Part shown: one piece after another, positions 1 through 7,017 of the stretch
Position numbering within the stretch: the first letter of the stretch is position 1
Layout of the letters: every line of letters starts with the position of its first letter
Origin: Pedococcus sp.
GTDB lineage: Bacteria; Actinomycetota; Actinomycetes; Actinomycetales; Dermatophilaceae
NCBI GenBank assembly: GCA_025936615.1
Contig: JAICSZ010000117.1
Location: forward strand, 1-7,034
DNA: 7,034 nucleotides
Reading direction: 5' to 3'
Notes under the pieces: generated by a model
The model's input: only the letters and a program-made list of their open reading frames with translations
What the model was told of the DNA's origin: nothing
The model's database searches: none
Made by a program: the position numbers and the translations under genes

Positions 1-3000
1 GAGTACGAGCCGCGGGGGTGCCCTCGTGGTGCAGCGTTCTCCTGGTACACCTACTCCCCCACCAGGGTCCGTTACCCGTACGTCCGGGGCGTCCTGCTCG
101 AGATGTACCGCGAGGCCAAGCAGCGGCTCGGCGACCCGGTCCTCGCATGGGCCGACGTGGTGGACGACCCGGAGAAGGCGCTGCGCTACAAGTCGGCCCG
201 CGGCAAGGGTGGGCTCGTGCGCGCCTCCTGGGGAGAGGCTGCGGAGATCGTCGCAGCGGCGAACGTGCACACGATCAAGAAGTGGGGCCCGGACCGGGTC
301 GCCGGCTTCTCCCCGATCCCGGCGATGTCGATGGTGAGCCACGCCTCGGGCGCGCGCTTCACCTCGCTCATCGGCGGCTCGATGCTCTCCTTCTACGACT
401 GGTACGCCGACCTGCCGGTCGCCTCGCCGCAGATCTGGGGCGACCAGACGGACGTGCCGGAGTCCGGCGACTGGTGGGACGCCGGCTACCTCGTGATGTG
501 GGGCTCCAACGTGCCGGTCACCCGCACGCCCGACGCCCACTGGATGGTCGAGGCCAGGTACCGCGGGCAGAAGGTCGTGGTCGTCTCGCCCGACTACGCC
601 GACAACGTCAAGTTCGCCGACGAGTGGCTGGCAGCCGCCCCCGGCACCGACGCCGCCCTGGCCGTGGCCATGGGGCACGTGGTGCTCAAGGAGTTCTTCG
701 TCGACCGACAGGTCGAGTACTTCGAGGACTACACCCGCAAGTTCACCGACCTGCCGTTCCTCGTGTGCCTCGAGGAGTATGCCGCGGGCTCACCCGAGGC
801 GGGCCAGGCCGCCCAGGGCGACCAGCCGGCATACCGGCCCGGCAAGTTCCTCACCGCGGAGGATCTCGGCGGCACCGAGGCGACCAGGGAGAACGCCGCC
901 TTCAAGACCGTGCTCGTCGACTCGCGCACAGGTGCGCTCGCGGTGCCGAACGGCACCCTGGGCGACCGGTTCGGCGACGAGGGCGTCGGCAAGTGGAACC
1001 TCGACCTCGGCGACCTCGAGCCCGCCCTGAGCGTCATGGACACGCGCGACGACACCGCGCTCGTGGACCTGCCGCGGTTCGACCTGCCTCGCGGCGAGTC
1101 CGCCGTCGTGCGCCGCGGCGTGCCGGTGCGACGGGTCGGGAACCTTCTCGTCACCACCGTCTTCGACCTCATCCTGGCGCAGTACGCCGTGGGGCGGGAC
1201 GGCCTGCCGGGCCAGTGGGCGTCCGGCTACGACGACGCCGACACGATCGGGACGCCGGCCTGGCAGGAGCCGATCACCTCCGTGCCGGCCGAGGCGGTGT
1301 CCCGGATAGCGCGGGAGTTCGCGCAGAACGCGGCGGACACCCAGGGCCGTTCCATGATCATCGTCGGCGCCGGGACCAACCACTGGTTCCACTCCGAGAC
1401 GATCTACCGCTGCATGCTCATGCTCACGACGATCACCGGCTGCCAGGGCCGCAACGGCGGTGGCTGGGCGCACTACGTCGGCCAGGAGAAGGCACGACCG
1501 ATCACCGGCTGGGCGCAGATGGCGTTCGCACTCGACTGGGTGCGGCCACCACGCCAGATGATCCAGACCGCGTACTGGTACCTGCACACCGACCAGTACC
1601 ACTACGACCGCTACGGAGCGGAGTCGATGGCCGGCGCGACCGGCAAGGGCATCTTCGCCGGTATGTCCACCCACGACCAGCTGGCGCTGTCCGCACGGCT
1701 GGGGTGGATGCCGTCCTACCCCACCTTCAACCGCAACCCGCTCGACCTCGCCGACGAGGCCGAGGCCTCGGGCAAGCCGGTCGGCGACTACGTCGTCGAG
1801 CAGCTGAAGTCCGGCGAGCTCGGCTTCGCCTGCGAGGACCCTGACGCGCCCGAGAACTGGCCGCGCGTGCTGATGATGTGGCGCGCCAACCTGCTCGGGT
1901 CCTCCGCCAAGGGCAACGAGTACTTCCTCAAGCACCTGCTCGGCACCGACAGCTCGGTGTCTGCGCTGCCCGACGGCGAGAACCTGCCCGAGGGCAAGCT
2001 CGACCTGTTGTGCACCCTCGACTTCCGGATGACCAGCTCGACCATCTTCAGTGACGTCGTGCTGCCGGCGGCGACGTGGTACGAGAAGCACGACATCAAC
2101 ACCACCGACATGCACCCCTTCATCCACTCGTTCAACCCGGCGATCAGCCCGCCGTGGCAGACCCGCACCGACTGGGACATCTTCGCCACGGTCGCCGAGG
2201 CGTTCGCCCCGCTCGGTGCCAAGCACCTCGGCGTCCGCAAGGACCTCGTGGCGGCGCCGCTGCTGCACGACACCCCGGACGCGATGGCCACCCCGCACGG
2301 CCGGGTGCTCGACTGGCGCAAGGGCGAGTGCGAGCCGGTGCCGGGCAGGACGATGCCGAAGCTGGTCGTCGTCGAGCGCGACTACGGCGCGGTGTCCGAC
2401 CAGTACGGCGCGCTGGGGCCGCTCATGGACACCTTGGGCACCGCCCAGAAGGGCGTGGCCTACAACGTCGAGCGGGAGGTGGACTACCTGCGGGGCAAGA
2501 ACGGCCCGGTGCGTGGCGGGTCAGCCGACGGGCGTCCGTCGCTAAAGCGCGCGACCCACGTCGCCGAGACCATCATGGCGCTGTCGGGCACGACGAACGG
2601 ACACCTGGCCACGCAGGGCTTCAAGACCCTGGAGAAGCGCACCGGCCAGCTCATGCACGACCTCGCGGCCGAGCACGAGGGCAAGCAGATCACCTTCGCC
2701 GACACGCAGGCGGCGCCGGTGCCCGTCATCACCAGCCCCGAGTGGTCGGGCTCGGAGTCCGGAGGCCGCCGGTACTCGCCGTTCACGATCAACGTCGAGC
2801 GGCTCAAGCCGTGGCACACCCTGACCGGCCGCCAGCACTTCTACCTCGACCACGACTGGATGCAGGAGATCGGCGAGAGCCTGCCGGTCTACAAGCCGCC
2901 GCTGGACATGACGCAGATCTTCGGTGAGGCCGAGATCGGAGCTCAGAACGAGCTCGGGGTCAGCGTCCGCTACCTGACGCCGCACAACAAGTGGTCGATC

Positions 3001-3411
3001 CACAGCGAGTACCAGGACAACCTGTTCATGCTGTCGCTGTCACGCGGCGGCCAGGCGATCTGGATCTCCGACAAGGACGCCGCCAAGGTCGGCATCAGGG
3101 ACAACGACTGGGTCGAGGCGGTCAACCGCAACGGCGTCGTCAACGCCCGCGCGATCGTCAGCCACCGCATGCCGGAGGGGACGGTGTACATGTACCACGC
3201 GCAGGACCGGCTCATCGACGTCCCGCTGACCGAGAAGACCGGGCGACGTGGCGGCATCCACAACTCCCTCACCCGCATCCTCGTGAAGCCGACGCACCTC
3301 GTGGGCGGCTACGCCCAGCTGTCCTTCGCGTTCAACTACCTCGGACCAACCGGCAACCAGCGCGACGAGGTCACGATGATCCGCCGCCGCTCACAGGAGG
3401 TGACCTACTGA
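1..3411 (+). CDS. narG: Respiratory nitrate reductase alpha subunit NarG, 5'-truncated by window edge
   Basis: Catalytic subunit of the membrane-bound respiratory nitrate reductase; it reduces nitrate to nitrite at a Mo-bisMGD cofactor, facing the cytoplasm. The frame is open from base 1 to the TGA at 3409-3411 (1136 residues seen). The first residues (EYEPRGCPRGA) match E. coli NarG near residues 87-97, so about 86 residues lie upstream, including the His-Cys-Cys part of the FS0 Fe-S site. Its fourth ligand, Cys, is visible at 19-21. The FYDWYADLP stretch carries the Mo-ligand aspartate (codon 409-411, equivalent to E. coli Asp222). Other family blocks are RVAGFSPIPAMSMVS (about 298-342), GRSMIIVGAG (from 1345), GGWAHYVGQEK (from about 1462), SDVVLPAATWYEK (from 2050), and the C-terminal dinucleotide-binding domain with LTPHNKWSIHS (from 2974). 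The Met at 103 is internal, because strong NarG homology continues upstream of it. No frameshift is seen. Identification is near certain; the missing N-terminus is a window effect. Confidence 0.97.
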   Translation, partial: EYEPRGCPRGAAFSWYTYSPTRVRYPYVRGVLLEMYREAKQRLGDPVLAWADVVDDPEKALRYKSARGKGGLVRASWGEAAEIVAAANVHTIKKWGPDRVAGFSPIPAMSMVSHASGARFTSLIGGSMLSFYDWYADLPVASPQIWGDQTDVPESGDWWDAGYLVMWGSNVPVTRTPDAHWMVEARYRGQKVVVVSPDYADNVKFADEWLAAAPGTDAALAVAMGHVVLKEFFVDRQVEYFEDYTRKFTDLPFLVCLEEYAAGSPEAGQAAQGDQPAYRPGKFLTAEDLGGTEATRENAAFKTVLVDSRTGALAVPNGTLGDRFGDEGVGKWNLDLGDLEPALSVMDTRDDTALVDLPRFDLPRGESAVVRRGVPVRRVGNLLVTTVFDLILAQYAVGRDGLPGQWASGYDDADTIGTPAWQEPITSVPAEAVSRIAREFAQNAADTQGRSMIIVGAGTNHWFHSETIYRCMLMLTTITGCQGRNGGGWAHYVGQEKARPITGWAQMAFALDWVRPPRQMIQTAYWYLHTDQYHYDRYGAESMAGATGKGIFAGMSTHDQLALSARLGWMPSYPTFNRNPLDLADEAEASGKPVGDYVVEQLKSGELGFACEDPDAPENWPRVLMMWRANLLGSSAKGNEYFLKHLLGTDSSVSALPDGENLPEGKLDLLCTLDFRMTSSTIFSDVVLPAATWYEKHDINTTDMHPFIHSFNPAISPPWQTRTDWDIFATVAEAFAPLGAKHLGVRKDLVAAPLLHDTPDAMATPHGRVLDWRKGECEPVPGRTMPKLVVVERDYGAVSDQYGALGPLMDTLGTAQKGVAYNVEREVDYLRGKNGPVRGGSADGRPSLKRATHVAETIMALSGTTNGHLATQGFKTLEKRTGQLMHDLAAEHEGKQITFADTQAAPVPVITSPEWSGSESGGRRYSPFTINVERLKPWHTLTGRQHFYLDHDWMQEIGESLPVYKPPLDMTQIFGEAEIGAQNELGVSVRYLTPHNKWSIHSEYQDNLFMLSLSRGGQAIWISDKDAAKVGIRDNDWVEAVNRNGVVNARAIVSHRMPEGTVYMYHAQDRLIDVPLTEKTGRRGGIHNSLTRILVKPTHLVGGYAQLSFAFNYLGPTGNQRDEVTMIRRRSQEVTY
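3395..3403 (+). promoter_or_regulatory. Ribosome binding site of narH
   Basis: AGGAGGTGA lies inside the last codons of narG, 7 bases before the narH ATG. It is fully complementary to the 3' end of bacterial 16S rRNA (anti-Shine-Dalgarno), which fixes the narH start at 3411 and suggests strong initiation of the Fe-S subunit even without coupling to narG translation. Confidence 0.85.
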
Positions 3412-5093
3412 TGAAGGTCATGGCGCAGATGGCCATGGTGATGAACCTCGACAAGTGCATCGGGTGCCACACCTGCTCGGTGACCTGCAAGCAGGCGTGG
3501 ACCAACCGCTCCGGCATGGAGTACGTCTGGTTCAACAACGTCGAGACCCGGCCGGGCCTGGGGTACCCCCGCACCTACGAGGACCAGGACGTCTGGCAGG
3601 GCGGCTGGACCCTCGACGCGAAGGGGCGCGTCAAGCTCAAGGCGGGCGGGCGGTTCAAGAAGCTGGCCACCATCTTCTCCAACCCCAAGCTGCCCTCGAT
3701 CGAGGACTACTACGAGCCCTGGACCTACGACTACGAGACGCTGACCAACGCGCCCGCCCAGGAGCACTTCCCGGTCGCCCGGCCGATCTCCCTGATCAGT
3801 GGGAAGCCGATGAACGTCACGTGGTCGGCGAACTGGGACGACGACCTCGGCGGCAGCCACGAGAACGCCGCTCGCGACGTGATGCTCAAGGGCATCACCG
3901 ACAAGGTCAAGCTCGAGTTCGAGCAGACCTTCATGTTCTACCTCCCGCGGATCTGCGAGCACTGCCTCAACCCCGCCTGTGCGGCCTCCTGCCCGAGCGG
4001 CGCGATCTACAAGCGCACCGAGGACGGCATCGTCCTCGTCGACCAGGACAAGTGCCGCGGCTGGCGGATGTGCGTCTCCGGCTGCCCGTACAAGAAGATG
4101 TACTTCAACCACAAGACCGGCAAGGCCGAGAAGTGCACCTTCTGCTACCCCCGGATCGAGGTCGGCATCCCGACGGTGTGCTCGGAGACCTGCGTCGGGC
4201 GGCTTCGCTACATCGGGCTGGTGCTCTACGACGCCGACAAGGTGCTCGAGGCTGCAGCCGTCGAGGACGACCAGGCGCTCTACGAGGCGCAGAGGTCGGT
4301 GTTCCTCGACCCGTTCGACCCGCAGGTGCAGCGGCAGGCCGAGCTGGCTGGCATCCCGCACGACTGGGTGGTGGCGGCACAGCGCTCCCCCGTGTACGCA
4401 CTCATCAACCGCTACAAGGTCGCGCTGCCGCTCCACCCCGAGTACCGCACCATGCCGATGGTCTGGTACATCCCGCCCCTGTCCCCCGTCGTCGACATCA
4501 TCAAGGACACCGGCCACGACGCGGAGGACCAGGGCAACCTGTTCGCCGCCATCGACACGCTGCGGATCCCGGTCGAGTACCTCGCGAACCTCTTCACCGC
4601 GGGTGACACCGCGCCGGTGGACCGGGTGCTCAAGAAGCTCGCTGCGATGCGGTCGTACATGCGTGACATCAACCTCGGCCGCGACCCCGACGAGTCCATC
4701 CCCGAGGCGGTGGGCATGGACGGCGAGACGATGTACGACATGTTCCGCCTGCTGGCCCTGGCCAAGTATGACGAGCGGTACGTCATCCCGACAGCACACG
4801 CCGAACAGGCGCACGCCCTCGAGGAGCTCGCCACCGAGTGCGCCCTCGACTTCGACGGCGGGCCCGGGATGATGGGCGAGTCGGGTCCCTTCGGCGAGGG
4901 GTCCGGGGACCTGACCCCTGTGGCCGTGGAGAACTTCCAGATGCTCAAGCAGCGGCAGACCGCCGACGACATGAGCGGCGAGGACAGCGAGGGCAAGCGG
5001 CTGCGGGGCCGGGTCAACCTGCTCAACTGGGACGGCAAGGGCTCGCCGCGGGGGCTGTTCCCCAAGCACTCCCCCAAGGATGAGGAGCGCTGA
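3411..5093 (+). CDS. narH: Respiratory nitrate reductase beta subunit NarH, four Fe-S clusters
   Basis: Electron-transfer subunit that carries electrons from the NarI hemes to NarG through three [4Fe-4S] clusters and one [3Fe-4S] cluster. The protein has 560 residues. Cluster ligands seen: Cys16, 19, 22, 26 (CIGCHTCSVTC); Cys182, 185, 190, 194 (CEHCLNPACAASCP); Cys215, Trp218, Cys221, Cys225 (CRGWRMCVSGCP); Cys242, 245, 257, 261. The Trp replaces a cysteine in one site, the hallmark of the [3Fe-4S] centre in E. coli NarH. The blocks LPLHPEYRTMPMVWY and RIPVEYLANLFTAGDT are typical of the family. The start ATG overlaps the narG TGA by one base and has a perfect Shine-Dalgarno sequence. The protein is about 48 residues longer than E. 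coli NarH (512); the excess lies after the last cluster, with a Gly/Met/Glu-rich stretch near residues 483-500 and a charged C-terminus (KDEER). The subunit is cytoplasmic, with no signal peptide or membrane segment. Confidence 0.98.
   Translation: MKVMAQMAMVMNLDKCIGCHTCSVTCKQAWTNRSGMEYVWFNNVETRPGLGYPRTYEDQDVWQGGWTLDAKGRVKLKAGGRFKKLATIFSNPKLPSIEDYYEPWTYDYETLTNAPAQEHFPVARPISLISGKPMNVTWSANWDDDLGGSHENAARDVMLKGITDKVKLEFEQTFMFYLPRICEHCLNPACAASCPSGAIYKRTEDGIVLVDQDKCRGWRMCVSGCPYKKMYFNHKTGKAEKCTFCYPRIEVGIPTVCSETCVGRLRYIGLVLYDADKVLEAAAVEDDQALYEAQRSVFLDPFDPQVQRQAELAGIPHDWVVAAQRSPVYALINRYKVALPLHPEYRTMPMVWYIPPLSPVVDIIKDTGHDAEDQGNLFAAIDTLRIPVEYLANLFTAGDTAPVDRVLKKLAAMRSYMRDINLGRDPDESIPEAVGMDGETMYDMFRLLALAKYDERYVIPTAHAEQAHALEELATECALDFDGGPGMMGESGPFGEGSGDLTPVAVENFQMLKQRQTADDMSGEDSEGKRLRGRVNLLNWDGKGSPRGLFPKHSPKDEER
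5082..5087 (+). promoter_or_regulatory. Ribosome binding site of narJ
   Basis: GAGGAG lies within the last codons of narH, 5 bases before the ATG at 5093. It supports the TGATG overlap start over later in-frame codons. Confidence 0.7.
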
Positions 5094-5809
5094 TGTCACC
5101 CCTGCTCCGCCGGGGCCGGCACCCCTCGGCCCGTCTCGATGACGCCTCGCTGGCCACCGCCTGGCAGGTCGTCTCGCTGCTGCTCGACTACCCCACCGAG
5201 ACGCTCCTCGAGCGACGGCGCCTGCTGACGGAGGCGGTGGCCGGCCTCCCGGCTGCGGTCGCCGACCCCGTGGGCCGGTTCCTCACCTCGTTGGCCTCGG
5301 TCCCCCTCGGCAGGCTCCAGCAGGAGTACGTCGAGACCTTCGACGTCACCCGCCGCTGCTGCCTCTACCTCACGTACTTCGCGCACGGCGACACCCGCAA
5401 GCGTGGTCTGGCGCTGGTGCAGTTCAAGCAGGCGTACCGACGGGCCGGCGCAGAGCTGACCGGTGACGAGCTTCCCGACCACCTCAGCGTGGTCCTCGAG
5501 TTCGGCGCGACTGCCGATGTCGACGTGACCTGGCGGCTGCTCAACGACCACCGCGCTGGCATCGAGATGTTGCGGATCTCACTGGCGGACAAGGGCTCCA
5601 GGTGGCACGACGTCGTGCTCGCCCTCGTGGCGACGCTGCCCGTCCTCAAGGGCGAGGACGAGGACAAGGTGGCCATGCTCGTCGCGCAGGGCCCGCCATC
5701 GGAGGAGGTCGGGCTGGACCAGCAGCCCTACGCCCTCGACCCCAGGCTCAACCCCCGCCCGAGCGAGTCCGTCGAGCTCGGCCAGACCATCCCCGTAGGA
5801 GCTCCCTGA
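5093..5809 (+). CDS. narJ: Nitrate reductase assembly chaperone NarJ (delta subunit)
   Basis: A cytoplasmic chaperone of the NarJ/TorD-like family. In E. coli, NarJ binds apo-NarG, is needed for cofactor insertion and for docking of NarGH on NarI, and is not part of the final enzyme. The 238-residue product is close to E. coli NarJ (236). Family blocks seen: VVSLLLDYP (residues 26-34), EYVETFD (78-84), LYLTYFAHGDTRKRG (91-105) and ELPDHLSVVLEF (126-137). The segment after about residue 210 is proline-rich and poorly conserved. It starts at the ATG of a TGATG junction with narH, with GAGGAG upstream, so it is probably translationally coupled. There are no membrane segments or metal motifs, as expected. 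Its position between narH and narI is the classic order. Nothing suggests degradation. Confidence 0.96.
   Translation: MSPLLRRGRHPSARLDDASLATAWQVVSLLLDYPTETLLERRRLLTEAVAGLPAAVADPVGRFLTSLASVPLGRLQQEYVETFDVTRRCCLYLTYFAHGDTRKRGLALVQFKQAYRRAGAELTGDELPDHLSVVLEFGATADVDVTWRLLNDHRAGIEMLRISLADKGSRWHDVVLALVATLPVLKGEDEDKVAMLVAQGPPSEEVGLDQQPYALDPRLNPRPSESVELGQTIPVGAP
5797..5801 (+). promoter_or_regulatory. Ribosome binding site of narI
   Basis: AGGAG lies in the tail of narJ, 7 bases before the ATG at 5809. It selects this start over the long open frame that runs upstream within narJ. Confidence 0.75.
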
Positions 5810-6537
5810 TGGACATCCTTCTCTGGGTGATCGTTCCGTACATCTGCCTGGCCGTGTTCGTGGTGGGCCACTTCTGGCGGTACCGGTACGACAAGTTCGG
5901 CTGGACGACCCGGTCCTCCCAGCTCTACGAGAACCGCCTGCTGCGCTGGGGCAGCCCCCTGTTCCACTTCGGCCTGCTGGGCGTCATCGGTGGCCACTTC
6001 GTGGGCCTGGTGATCCCCAAGAGCTGGACCGAGGCCGTCGGGGTCCACGAAGGGCTCTACCACTTCCTCGCGATCAGCCTCGGTGGCCTGGCCGGCCTCG
6101 CCTGTTTCGTCGGCCTCGTGATCCTCGTCTACCGTCGCAGGACCGTTGGCCCGGTGTTCATGGCCACGACGCGGATGGACAAGCTGATGTACGTGTTCCT
6201 GGCGGGCGTCATCGTCCTCGGGCTGTGGAACACGGTGGCCAGCAGCATCTTCGGCCACTATGACTACCGCGAGGGCGTCTCGCCCTACTGGCGCAGCATC
6301 TTCACCTTCCAGCCGGAGCCGTCGCTGATCTCCAACGCGCCCATAGGCTTCCAGCTGCACGCCCTCGTGGCGTTCGTCCTGTTCGGCCTGTGGCCGTTCA
6401 CCCGGCTCGTCCACGTGTTCAGCGCGCCGGTCGGCTACCTCACCAGGCCGTACATCGTGTACCGCACCCGGGACGAGGCACGGGAGGGGACCCGCGCACC
6501 GCAACGCGGCTGGGAGAAGGCCGGGCGGCCGAGGTGA
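5809..6537 (+). CDS. narI: Respiratory nitrate reductase gamma subunit NarI, cytochrome b
   Basis: Membrane anchor and quinol dehydrogenase of the complex; it oxidises quinol, probably menaquinol in an actinobacterium, and passes electrons through two b hemes to NarH. The protein has 242 residues. Five hydrophobic segments are visible, near residues 3-22, 50-70, 84-108, 126-146 and 181-204, the usual NarI topology. The four heme-ligand histidines are His53 and His63 (LFHFGLLGVIGGHF) and His184 and His202 (FQLHALV, RLVHVFS). Their spacing, 10 and 18 residues, equals that of E. coli His56/66 and His187/205. The motif PFTRLVHVFSAPVGYLTRPY is a family signature. The C-terminus adds a basic cytoplasmic tail after residue 218. 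The ATG overlaps the narJ stop by one base, with AGGAG upstream. The upstream part of the same frame lies inside narJ and is not NarI-like. Confidence 0.97.
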   Translation: MDILLWVIVPYICLAVFVVGHFWRYRYDKFGWTTRSSQLYENRLLRWGSPLFHFGLLGVIGGHFVGLVIPKSWTEAVGVHEGLYHFLAISLGGLAGLACFVGLVILVYRRRTVGPVFMATTRMDKLMYVFLAGVIVLGLWNTVASSIFGHYDYREGVSPYWRSIFTFQPEPSLISNAPIGFQLHALVAFVLFGLWPFTRLVHVFSAPVGYLTRPYIVYRTRDEAREGTRAPQRGWEKAGRPR

Positions 6538-6881
6538 CCCGCCACCCCGCGGACAGCGACGCCCTGGACCTCGGTGCCGCCGGGGCCGCCCTGCTCGGGG
6601 AGGCTCGGTCCGCAACGAACGGCCACGCCTCCCGGCTGGTGGTCGGCGGCTCCGTGCAGCGGGCGGTGCTCATGGCACTGACGGCAGGCGCCGTCCTCGG
6701 CGAGCACGAGTCACCGCCGGCCGCCACCTTCCACGTCCTCACCGGACGAGCCCGCATGTATGCCGCCGACGGAGCCGAGTGGGTGGTGTCGGCTGGCGGG
6801 TTGGTTGCCATCCCACCGTTCCGGCACGGCGTCGAGGCCATCGAGGACTCCATCGTCCTGCTGACGGTCGCGCTGCGCTGA
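6534..6881 (+). CDS. Small cupin-domain protein coupled to narI
   Basis: This frame encodes a 115-residue protein starting with GTG, whose last base and the following GA overlap the narI stop (GTGA, 4 bases). Residues about 45-113 form a single cupin barrel: LTAGAVLGEHESPP (motif 1 region), FHVLTGRARM, GGLVAIPPFRHGVEA (motif 2 region) and DSIVLLTVAL. Small actinobacterial cupins with a closely similar pattern (one His followed by xxP, then a VLxGxxR strand, then IPPxRHxxEAxED) are familiar to me, but I know no proven function. Candidate metal ligands are His58 and His98; the usual second His and the Glu of motif 1 are absent. There is no signal peptide or membrane segment. A Shine-Dalgarno sequence is weak (GGGAGAAGG, 6512-6520, 13 bases away), so expression may depend on reinitiation after narI. 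An in-frame ATG at 6672 would remove the start of the barrel and is less likely. The nar context suggests a sensing or accessory role in nitrate/nitrite respiration, but that is inference. Confidence 0.85.
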   Translation: MTRHPADSDALDLGAAGAALLGEARSATNGHASRLVVGGSVQRAVLMALTAGAVLGEHESPPAATFHVLTGRARMYAADGAEWVVSAGGLVAIPPFRHGVEAIEDSIVLLTVALR

Positions 6882-6885
6882 GGCC

Positions 6886-6904
6886 TCGGCGCACGCTGCG
6901 CCGA
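6886..6904 (+). other. GC-rich hairpin just after the cupin stop codon
   Basis: TCGGCGCA (6886-6893) and TGCGCCGA (6897-6904) form a perfect 8-bp stem with a 3-base loop, beginning 5 bases after the cupin stop. No T-run follows. It may protect the 3' end of the message or act as a weak terminator; chance cannot be excluded in DNA this GC-rich. Confidence 0.45.
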
Positions 6905-6938
6905 CAGGTCAGCGACTCGAGGAAGTCCTGCGCCTGTC
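6903..6938 (+). other. Imperfect hairpin in the non-coding tail
   Basis: GACAGG (6903-6908) pairs with CCTGTC (6933-6938), CAG (6910-6912) with CTG (6928-6930), and GACT (6914-6917) with AGTC (6924-6927). This gives 13 base pairs with small bulges around a 6-base loop. It shares its first two bases with the preceding hairpin, so the two would compete at their border. It lies in the roughly 100-base stretch between the cupin and the terminator, where I see no gene. Confidence 0.35.
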
Positions 6939-6980
6939 CATCCCTTGGCGACGAAGACGAACCCACGCCACGCGCATGGA

Positions 6981-7017
6981 GAGGGTCCCCGCCGCACCAT
7001 CGGCGACGGGGACCCTT
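6981..7017 (+). terminator. Putative transcription terminator of the nar operon
   Basis: AGGGTCCCCG (6982-6991) and CGGGGACCCT (7007-7016) form a perfect 10-bp stem, extendable by a G-T pair (6981/7017). Inside the 15-base loop, CCG (6992-6994) and CGG (7001-7003) can add three pairs. No T-run follows on either strand, as is common for stem-only terminators proposed in high-GC actinobacteria. The symmetry means it could also serve a convergent gene beyond the window edge. It is about 100 bases after the last operon gene. Confidence 0.7.

Noticed and set aside
18..1844. 608-codon + strand open frame overlapping narG
   Set aside because: Arg/Pro/Gly-rich translation with no domain; a shadow of narG caused by GC-rich third codon positions.
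790..2298. 502-codon - strand open frame opposite narG
   Set aside because: Translation is dominated by Val, Arg, Gly, Leu, Asp and His, typical of the complement of GC-rich codons. No recognisable domain, and it lies fully within narG.
103..3411. Met codon at 103 as the start of narG
   Set aside because: The frame is open back to base 1 and the translated residues 1-34 match conserved NarG sequence including the FS0 cysteine. The true start is upstream of the window.
2991..5093. 700-codon version of narH starting inside narG
   Set aside because: The first 140 residues are out-of-frame narG. The ATG at 3411 has a perfect Shine-Dalgarno sequence and matches the known NarH N-terminus.
3405..5099. 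564-codon - strand open frame covering the whole of narH
   Set aside because: Striking in length, but its composition is that of an antisense shadow and NarH on the + strand is unambiguous.
5602..6537. Longer narI starting inside narJ
   Set aside because: The added residues are Arg/Gly/Pro-rich narJ shadow. The ATG at 5809 begins the first membrane helix and has an AGGAG upstream.
5728..6615. 295-codon - strand open frame opposite narI
   Set aside because: Low-complexity Arg/Glu/Gly translation opposite a clear membrane protein gene.
6390..6881. Longer cupin starting at the ATG at 6390
   Set aside because: The first 48 residues are out-of-frame narI with no cupin character. The GTG at 6534 at the narI stop is the better start.
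6882..6980. Possible tRNA, small protein or attachment site in the tail
   Set aside because: No cloverleaf with a TTC-arm consensus, no open frame with coding character and no direct repeat pair was found, only the inverted repeats listed.
6440..7000. - strand open frames across the cupin and tail (6440-7000 and 6739-6966)
   Set aside because: They overlap the well-supported cupin, and their translations are Arg/Ser/Pro-rich without domains or a ribosome binding site I could support.
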